In this document: positions 56,209 through 64,000 of the stretch, one piece after another
Layout of the letters: the number at the start of each line of letters is the position of its first letter
How positions within the stretch are numbered: the stretch's first letter is position 1
Notes under the pieces: model-generated
Told to the model about the DNA's origin: nothing
Database searches by the model: none
What the model saw: the letters and a program-made list of their open reading frames with translations, nothing else
Position numbers and translations under genes: made by a program
Source of the DNA: Campanula takesimana
Lineage: Eukaryota; Streptophyta; Magnoliopsida; Asterales; Campanulaceae
Length of the DNA stretch: 64,000 bases
Direction of reading: 5' to 3'
Assembly (NCBI GenBank): GCA_026119855.1
Contig: JAOWBW010000181.1
Location: 682,001-746,000 of the forward strand

Positions 56209-57276
56209 TTAGTTACATACTAAAACAGGAAAAATGCAGAATAGTTATTACACTGGACATCATATCTTTAAATAGAGAAAGGGGAGGGGCATGGGGGCTC
56301 AGTAACTTGAATAACACCTTCAAGCATATGAATAACCTTTCTCATTGTTGGTCTCATATACGGGTCTTCATGTACGCACCAAATACCAATCTTCACAAAA
56401 ATTTCAAGTTTACGCCTCTCACTTAATGCCTCCGCATCATTATCAACAAACTCATTCCACTACTAGAAAAATAGAAATTTGAAACGGACAAGTTCGTTGC
56501 CATTTTACCAAATTCGTTGCTAAATTGGTAAATGGCAACGAATTTGGTCGTCCCCAATCTCTGGTCGCTAACCGGTACAAAACGTGGTCGTTGCCAAACA
56601 GCAACGGAAAAGTCGTTGCCAATTCAAAAAAAGTCGTTGCCATTATGGTCGTTGCCATTTTGCATTGTAAGATGACCAAAATTGGCAACAACTAAGTCGT
56701 TGGGAACTTTTAAAAATAGCAACAACCAAGTCGTTGCCAATTTTAAAAAGTCCGTTGCCAGGTTTTTTCTTTTAAATTAAAAAAAATAATTATTCCATAT
56801 TTATATATTTAAATATATAAATATGGAATAAATAATTATGATTTTAGTAAGGTTTCATAAAAATAAAATTATATTTGATTTAATTAGAATAGTGCTTTTA
56901 TAAATGATCATTTATTTAAATTGAAGCACTGCCCACGGTTCACCACCACCACCGTTCACCACCACCCATTACCGCCACCGTCTACTACCAACACCGTCCA
57001 AATACTTTCCCATTCGAATTGAAACATAAACAATACTTACTCATCCTCTTTACCACCAAAAACAACTTCCAAGGCATTGACCCAAGATCCGCCGCCACAT
57101 AACGCCGGCCACCAGCATCAGCCACCACTTCTTCCACCTTTATCACCATCACTGTCCTACTATCTTCCCAACAATCAAAGAAGAACCCAGAAACACAGAA
57201 AGAAGAACACAAACACTAGATCTAATATCTACAAATTTCAGATCTGAGAATGGACTCACACGAAAACAGACGACGT

Positions 57277-57320
<44 letters not shown>

Positions 57321-58093
57321 GTGAGAATATCTTTTTGGTTATGAAATCTTTTAGATCTGAGAATTCGCTTACACTGAGGTGGAGAGAAGGCGGCTTGGGC
57401 GGGCGGGAAGATGGGGGACGTGGGGACGCCGTTGGTTGGAGGAGAGAGTAAGAACGGCGGGTTGCGCCGCCGTTGGTCGGAGGAGAGAGAGAACGGCGGG
57501 TTGTGACGCCGCTGGTTGTCGTAGGGGAGAGGGACGGAGTAAAGATGTAGTGGGGTAAGACGACGGTGGTAGTGGCGTGGGGTGGGACGGGTTGGGGGAG
57601 GAATGGGGTGGAGGTGGAGGGAAGAAGAGGAGATGATGAGATGAGAAGATGAAGAAGAGAGAGAGAGAGAGAGGGGGGGGGGGGTTTGTCAAGATTAGTG
57701 CAGAGTATGAGGTGAAAGTCTTTTGGGTGGAGTAGGGTTAATTGTGTTAGTTGGGGATGTTATTTAGTTGGGTGATTTTGATCCATTGATGGGCATAAAA
57801 TAAACGGTTAAGATGAACTAGAATAGTTTCTTTTGATGATCCATGTGATGCTTTAGTAACCAATGAATTGTTAGCACTTCATATATATTGATATTAATTT
57901 ATTATTATTGTTATATCTTTTTATTTAAAAGAAATATTGTATTAATATTATTGTTACTTATAATTACAATAATAATTACACTTAAATAATTTGTAATAGT
58001 ACTTACAGTAATAACAAATAATAATAACAATTATATTATCATCATCATCATTAATATTATTATTAGTACTAGAAATAACTATAAAGAATAATA

Positions 58094-58354
58094 CTCACTC
58101 TATCCCGGATAGATAGTCTCATATTGATTTATTATAGTCAAGAAAAATAATTTTTTTTTTACCAAACATTGGTGTCAATTTAATGATCACAATGAAATTC
58201 TAAAAATTGTTGATGAATCACTTAATAATTTATTAGTTACAAATTTTAGATTTCACTAGAATTATTAGATCGTCACCAATGGTTGGTCAAAGTTCATTTT
58301 TGTTAACCATAAAAGGTTAAAATGAGACTATCATTGTAAGATAGAGGGAGGGAG
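58094..58354. mobile_element. Stowaway MITE in CACTA element
   Basis: 261 bp, CTCACTCTATCCCGGATAG to AAGATAGAGGGAGGGAG, TA on both sides. The interior contains inverted GACTATC / GATAGTC pairs. Confidence 0.75.
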
Positions 58355-59034
58355 TAATACCAAATGAACAATAAATGTTAACCAACACCACCATCCACTT
58401 CACCACCATCCACTTCACCACCATATCACCACAACCATCACCACTCAACACAACTACCCCTATCATTACCACCACCTCACCGCATACCACAACCACCATC
58501 AAGAAGGATAAACGCCACCATTACCACCACCGGTGCCACTTACCACCACTCAACCACCACTACTTCTCCAATAATTTATCGCGACTTTACCACCTCCACC
58601 ATCACCTCCACCATCACTTCCACCATCATCACAACACCCATTACTAACCATCGACACCATCAACACAAGTGCTACCAACTTGACGACGCCATGAACACTA
58701 CTCCATTACCAATTCACCGCAACACCACTACCATTACCACCACAACCTCACCAATATCTCACTACCATTATCAACACAACACCAACTATGACACCACCAC
58801 CATTACGACCATCAAAGCAAGTCATACTACCACCGCTACCAATATCATTAACACCACTTCATCAAAAATTCACCGCACCACCACAACCCTTACTATTAAC
58901 CACCAACACCAAATCGGAAATATAAATCATCAACTATACCATAAAATTATGACGTATGGGTTATAATTTAATTATTTAAATATTATAAGGTTAATTATTA
59001 TTCTTTTAGTAATTATGCAATCTACTCCCTCTGT

Positions 59035-59257
59035 CTATAAATGAGCGTTTTTTTTTTTAAACATAACTTTGTCCCTAAATGTTTTTTTTTTTTTTTGAAA
59101 TTTTTTTCGCCGGTCTCTTTATACATGTAAAACTAAATGTTTGAAAAGGAGATTACAAGATTATATATGAATTTTTGCCACCAAATTGTACAAAGAGTTG
59201 AGATTTTCAGATGTCCCTTAAAATGAAATTTGGACACTCATTTAGGGACAGAGGTAG
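59035..59257. mobile_element. Stowaway-like MITE in CACTA element
   Basis: 223 bp, CTCCCTCTGTCTATAAATGA to CATTTAGGGACAGAGGTAG, TA on both sides. Confidence 0.75.
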
Positions 59258-61245
59258 TAATATTTAATAATATCTAGTTTAATATAAAATAAAAAATAGT
59301 ATGTTATTAATTAATTGATTCAATTAAGTTCACAAATTATTATTTTTAATTTATGTTAATTTTTAAATATTAATTAACTATTAAGAATTAACATTTATTT
59401 AAATAAAACTATTGAAATTTTGAATTTCAAATTCCCGCTCAAATTTCGAATTCCCACTAAAATTTAGGGACGACCAATTCGTTGCTAATTTAATTGTCCG
59501 TCCCCATATCAAATTTTAGCAACGACCAAGTCGTGGCATTTAAAAAAAAAAATAGCAACGACCAAGTCGTTGCCAAATCGCATGAAATTCGTTGCCATTT
59601 TTTCTGAAAAATAGCAACGACTAGGTCGTTGCCAAATTTACTTTGTCCGTTGCTATTTGGCAACCAACCATGGTCGTTGCCATATTTCCGTTGAGAAATT
59701 ATATGATTCTAGTAGTGTTCAATTTCCCTTGCTGAAAGCAATCCCAGGCCCAATCAGTCAAAATTGCTTTCTCTTCATCACCATTAGTCTCCAAGTGCTC
59801 CACACTTCTTTTGCACGAAATAATTTCAAGAAGCAGCACTCCAAAGCTATACACATCCACCTTTATGGTGATTGGGGTGTTCCTGAACCATTCAGGTGCA
59901 ACATACCCTTTTGTTCCTCGAATTGCAGTATTTGTTTGACTCTGATTCATCCTTAAAAGCTTGGACAATCCAAAGTCTGATATTCGAGGTTCGTAGTACT
60001 CGTCCAGTAGCACATTTTGAGGCTTTATATCGCAATGAATAATCTGAGTGTTGCACTCTTCATGGAGATAGGAAAGTCCTTTTGCAATACCCAAGGCGAT
60101 ATGGGTCCTCTGTCTCCAACTTGGCTTCTTATCAGCAAAAAGAAAGCTTGCTAAGGTGCCATTACTCACGTACTCGTAAACCAACAGACGTTGCTCTCCT
60201 TCATTGCAAAATCCAAGTAGGTTAACCAATTTTTTCTGATGAGTTTTGGCTATCACTTCCACCTCGGTTTTGAATTCTTTCTCTCCATTGTCCACCACTT
60301 TCCCCAACATCTTCACTGCAACAAAATTTCTCGTGTGGTTGTGCCTATTATCCCTTTATAGACGATTCCAAAAGCACCCCTTCCCAATTCGTCCTTGAAC
60401 CCGTTTGTTGCTTCAACTAGCTCTCTATAGCTAAAGCAACGCAAGTTAGTCTCCATTTCGACTGCATTACTACCTTGGGGGAGCGTTATGCTTTTCTTTC
60501 TATAGATAAGGAAGAAACCCAAACATGCTGCAAAGACCAATACGACAGAACTACCTAAGAGCACCGATCCCACAAGGACCATTGAACTCCGGTCCTTCTT
60601 TCGTGGAGCTAGAGGAACAGTGCGATTTTGACGAGGAAGATCACCTTTCCTAAATTTGACGAAAACCCTGATCGTGCTTTGAGGATCCTTTACTCCATTT
60701 GAGAGTGGTAGCATCTTCTTCCAACAACCAGTGCCTAGGTAAGTAGCAGCTTCACAGAAACAATCAGATGCACAAGAACTTCTGCATTCCTCCTCACTAA
60801 TTGGGTCCATACGCTCGTACTCAGGTGTGTTCCAATCAATACCAATATACTCTTTAAAATCGTACAAACTTTCCCCATAATTATAAGCATCAATGACATC
60901 ATTAGGATCAAGTAAGAAATACCCTTGTGGGCATTCACAACTTGGCCTACCAAGATCCTGAAGCTTGCAAATACTATTAAACCCACACACCCCACTCCCA
61001 CTCTTCCCTTGATCTCCGTTACCTTGAAGACAAATGTTTGTTGGCTGCCACCATGCCGCAGTCCACCCCGGGTTGCCAGTGAAATTCTTCGGGTGATAGT
61101 ACTGAGTGAAAACTCCATCAAAATTTAGAGTAGCTCTAAAATAGTAATCTGCAGCTTGAATAACCCTTCGAGGGGTGAGATCAACTATTTGGCCGTTTAC
61201 CCTCAGAATGTACATATACCCTGTCTCATTGTAGATCAGTTGATA

Positions 61246-61345
61246 GCTAAAAAGTTATTACGTTGCATTATTTGATACACAATAAGCAAGTACGTTGTCT
61301 ATTTTCAAAAGTAAGCACTACGTTGCATTAATTGAATATTAAGAC
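61246..61345. mobile_element. Roughly 100 bp insertion in kinase exon
   Basis: Sits between direct repeats TTGATA (61240-61245) and CTGATA (61346-61351). It contains three TACGTTG units spaced about 30 bp apart (61259, 61291, 61319). Treating it as an intron does not restore the frame, whereas deleting it with one flanking repeat does. Similar TACGTTGCATT strings occur near 49300 and 53690. Confidence 0.65.
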
Positions 61346-62026
61346 CTGATACATTGCATAGATCGGTAATTTTCCCGAAGAATTTGTATTATCAAATGTG
61401 CCACTGGCATAGTAAGCATTGTACTGGAATTTGGAAGCAACATTTTGTGGAAATAAAACAAGATCTCCATTTTGTTGCAAAATGAGTATGAACCTTCCGA
61501 TGGAGAAGTTTGTTTGACTCATTCGTGAATAAAGAAACCCGCCCCTTCTCATTACCTGAGTAGGCAACATGGTATCTGACGGATGTTGGAAAGTGGACCA
61601 GATTCTGCTGGAGTCGCTTTGTACAAGCTCAAAGTTTCCGGTATCATTCATGACACCATAAGAAACTCGACTGCCATTGAGCTCCGATGTTCTCCATAAT
61701 TCTGTTCCTCGAGGGTCAGTGAGGATTAGTCCTCGGTCTACAGTAAGCTCAACTCGTGACCCCCGTGGCACTTCAGCTGCTTCATTTGGAAACCACACTA
61801 TGGTTTTGTCGGGTAGTTTATCATACCAAATGGAAAGAATGAATAGGCCATTGCTTTGGATTTTCTGAAACCCAAAAGCAAAATCACCAGATGGGGAAAG
61901 CCATGAGGTGGCACGGTTATTTGCTGTAAGAGATGAGCCAACAGCTATGGTACCATTTGTTTGTGCCAAGGATGAAAATGGAAAAACAAACAATACAGAA
62001 ATGAGATAAACAAGTGAATAAGCCAT

Positions 62027-62164
62027 TGGTACAAATCATTTATTTGATTAAACGAATGAAGCATTCAGAACTATAAATATGGTTTCAAGGCTGGCATGGA
62101 AGACAATTTCAAACCCTTCCAACACTTCAGTTCAGGACTTCAAATAAATTAACATAACACGATA
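62027..62164 (-). promoter_or_regulatory. Proximal promoter of the receptor kinase
   Basis: 138 bp between the start codon and a Stowaway MITE. On the minus strand a TATTTATA box lies at about 62072-62080, some 50 bp before the ATG. Any promoter upstream of this must include or span the MITE. Confidence 0.4.
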
Positions 62165-62449
62165 CTCCCTCCGTCCCATAACAATGTGAGCAAAATGAGT
62201 TTTGCACGGGAATTAAGGGATGAATAGTAGTGGGTAGTTGTTGTGAGTGTGAAAAGTGAAATAGGAGAGAGAAAGTAGAGTATGGAATAGTAAGTTGATC
62301 GGTGTTGTGAGTGTACGTAAAAGTAAAGTAAGAGAGAGAATTAGTGGGATAAATAGTAAAATATTTTTTTGCCATTTTAAGAAAGTGTAACTTATCAATG
62401 AGACACCCAAAATAGCAATTTGTCCACGTAGTTAATAGTACGGAGAGAG
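62165..62449. mobile_element. Stowaway MITE upstream of the kinase
   Basis: 285 bp, CTCCCTCCGTCCCATAAC to TAGTACGGAGAGAG, TA on both sides. The right end is more diverged. Same subfamily as 14530-14783 (shared ACACCCAAAATAGCAA-like subterminal block). Confidence 0.8.
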
Positions 62450-63586
62450 TATATTTTTCTTAGAGTGGCTGAAAGACTTGTAGGTCAAGAGTCAACACTG
62501 ACATTTAATTTTAGAGTGCTGGAAGGGGTAGAAATTTCTTCCATGACAGTTAAGGAATACTCCATCCGCCCCATTTTAATTTTAAGAGTCAAAAAATGGG
62601 TAGGTTCAAGAATTAATGAAAAAGTAATGTATTGTGCGTGTGTATTTTGAAAATGGGAGAAACTGACTTTAACAGAAAACGGTTGAAAATTTAACAAAAG
62701 GGGGTTTATTTGCAAAGATTATGACAGAATGGGGGTAAAACTGGAAAAACAATTTCCTGGACAAACCATCCGTACGGATGGTGGGGGCTGTCCTGGGAAT
62801 TTTACAGATTTCTCAGAAACAGTCCAGTTTCAGGCAGAAACAGAGAATTCTGTAGAAACAGGACAGAATGTGATCTTTTCAGATTATTTTTATGGTACAA
62901 GAACATGCATAACAACATCCTTATGCCTTTAATCACTAATTAGACACCAAAACATATGATTTTGGGCATGATCAAGGCAATAATTGGGGAAAAGTGAACA
63001 AAGTTGATGAACATGGTTTTGAGCCAAAACAACCATTTGGATGGTTAAAGATGGGGACTTTAACATCCAAATGGATGATTCATCCACAATAGAGCTTTGG
63101 AACATCCAAAATCAACCTTTGGATAGATAAAGATTGAGTCTTTATCATCCAAATGGACATTATTAAGGTTAAATCAAAGTTTGGATGGTAAAGATTAAGA
63201 CTTTACCACCCAAACTTGATCATCATATCATAAATGAACATAAATATCATAAATATATAATGGCTCTCTCCATATGTGCAATGGATCACCAAGCCTAAAG
63301 TAAAGACATTAAAGTAAATGATATAAATGTAAATGACATAAAGTAAATTGCATTAATCATAACAAGCCTTGATCATCTTTGGTTTGTAACCCTTGATCAC
63401 ACACAAAGGCATGAGGGCACCATGGAATCATTTCAAGGCTTGGTTCCAATTGATAATATCACAAGAAATATAAAGACATTAAGTAAATAAGAGTATGAAC
63501 AAGTAAATAAAAAGGTGAAGAGGAGATGGGGGGAGAAGGAGGCCTCACCAATGTTTGATTCTAGCCTATCTTCCTCTCTTTCACTC
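62450..63586. other. Repeat-like spacer with palindrome and three tandem hairpins
   Basis: No gene. A Stowaway-like left end (CTCCATCCGCCCCATTT at about 62562) has no clear right end. A perfect 18 bp palindrome, ACCATCCGTACGGATGGT, lies at 62765-62782. Three imperfect hairpins with the same design follow at 63033-63074, 63116-63156 and 63177-63217. The context resembles LTR sequence but I found no ends. Confidence 0.5.
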
Positions 63587-63601
63587 AATCATCTCAAGTG
63601 T

Positions 63602-63962
63602 ATATGAAGCTTAAAGAACCATTATTCTAATACAACCTTTCAATACTTAAGTTTTACTCCCAAGTATTCAATCATATTCCTCATACTCTCCAAGGAAAAT
63701 CTTATCTTAGGTTCTTTCGTAAAATAGAAAGTTTCCATAAATTCTAGTTTGACTTCAAGTAACCCTAGTCTTCCTAGAACGCTCAAATCAAACATATTCA
63801 ATATCAGAGTTCCTATCCCTTAAGCTCTAATCCCATAGCTCTGATGCCAACTGTAACGACCCAAACTTTCACAATATAAATATAATCCATAAATTAGGGA
63901 AATCCCAAACGTCAACATAAGTTCAAAACCAACGTTAACATTCAACGGCTAGTTTACTCTAC
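63602..63962 (-). mobile_element. Captured fragment of Tekay-like leader and LTR start
   Basis: About 360 bp matching 35948-36300 (leader, primer site and the first 108 or so bp of LTR), almost without change. It is bounded by a 15 bp direct repeat, AATCATCTCAAGTGT, at 63587-63601 and 63966-63980. It has neither a complete LTR nor TG..CA ends, so this is not a normal integration product. Confidence 0.8.
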
Positions 63963-64000
63963 TAAAATCATCTCAAGTGTTTATATTTCTGCTCTTAATC

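Larger units (their letters stand above)
56458..59717. mobile_element. Non-autonomous CACTA (En/Spm) element in the kinase exon
   Basis: 3260 bp, ends CACTACTAGAAAAAT and ATGATTCTAGTAGTG, 3 bp TSD TTC at 56455-56457 and 59718-59720. Both subterminal regions (56490-56765 and 59460-59690) carry dense copies of GTCGTTGCCA-type repeats in both orientations, as expected for CACTA transposase binding. The interior has (GA)n near 57280-57315, a CCACCA/ATC-rich low-complexity stretch (58380-58900) and two Stowaway MITEs. No transposase is visible, so mobility would need help in trans. Confidence 0.92.
56268..62026 (-). pseudogene. G-type lectin S-receptor-like kinase (LECRK type), disrupted
   Basis: Start 62026, stop 56268. 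Segments: 61352-62026, 60318-61239, 59718-60316, 56268-56457; about 800 codons, normal for LECRK-type kinases. Order: signal peptide (MAYSLVYLISVLFVFPFSSL); mannose-binding lectin domain (about residues 25-150); EGF-like CGFNSICKLQDLGRPSCECP; PAN-like CRSSCASDCFCEAATYLGTG; membrane helix near 60530-60595; kinase with LGRGAFGIVYKG, VAVK, HCDIKPQNVLLD, DFGLSK and GTKGYVAPEW. HCD instead of HRD makes it a non-RD kinase, common in immune receptors. It would sit in the plasma membrane and sense an extracellular ligand. Lesions: a roughly 100 bp insertion at 61246 after the lectin region, a 2 bp frameshift near 60316 just before the VAVK lysine, and the CACTA element. Removing the CACTA element plus one TSD restores the C-terminal frame. 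Confidence 0.85.

Noticed and set aside
58375..58966. Thr/His-rich open frames
   Set aside because: Low-complexity CCA/ATC-rich sequence inside the CACTA element; no domain.
61240..61351. Reading the kinase gap as an intron
   Set aside because: CAG|GTCTTA and TTTTTAG could pass as splice sites, but joining them shifts the frame and meets a stop. Deleting the segment with one flanking repeat restores the expected text.

Overview
The window is a repeat-dominated stretch of a flowering-plant nuclear genome, most likely a dicot. The evidence is the mix of plant LTR-retrotransposon lineages (Sirevirus-like copia, CRM-like and Tekay-like chromoviruses, an Athila/Tat-like element with a tRNA-Asp primer site), about ten Stowaway-type MITEs with CTCCCTCCGTCCC ends, hAT, Mutator, CACTA and Harbinger-like DNA elements, and one recognisable host gene, a G-type lectin receptor kinase. 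I see no tRNA, rRNA, CRISPR or operon-like feature. Species cannot be fixed by eye. Almost every element boundary below rests on terminal motifs plus a target-site duplication (TSD).

Layout. 1-14.7 kb: the 3' part of a Sirevirus-like copia element (pol tail, internal promoter-like block, intron-containing env-like gene, LTR), inside a tandem duplication of about 12.9 kb. The env-like gene is split by a palindromic Athila/Tat-type LTR pair. 14.7-16.8 kb: MITE-rich spacer. 16.8-39.3 kb: one CRM-like chromovirus expanded to 22.4 kb by nested insertions. These are a copia solo LTR in gag, a solo LTR in RNase H that itself contains a 7.2 kb gag-only Ty3/gypsy element, and a 9.4 kb Tekay-like chromovirus in integrase carrying an extra AT-hook ORF upstream of gag. 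39.4-40.4 kb: a fold-back Mutator-type element. 41-49 kb: nested MITEs, solo LTRs, a copia 3' end, and a hAT MITE holding a second inverted-LTR dimer. 49.8-53.2 kb: a deleted copia element with a hAT MITE in its protease region. 54.1-56.2 kb: a solo LTR related to the Tekay-like family. 56.3-62.0 kb (minus): the lectin receptor kinase, broken by a 3.26 kb CACTA element, a roughly 100 bp insertion and a small frameshift. 62-64 kb: a promoter-proximal MITE, tandem hairpins and an oddly captured Tekay-family fragment.

No element looks fully autonomous. The Tekay-like copy is the most complete but carries several stops and frameshifts. The receptor kinase is a pseudogene in this assembly. The points most worth following are the AT-hook ORF upstream of gag, the TGCGCA palindrome saturating the Sirevirus-like element, its ACGT-core promoter-like block and phase-0 intron, and two independent palindromic LTR dimers.
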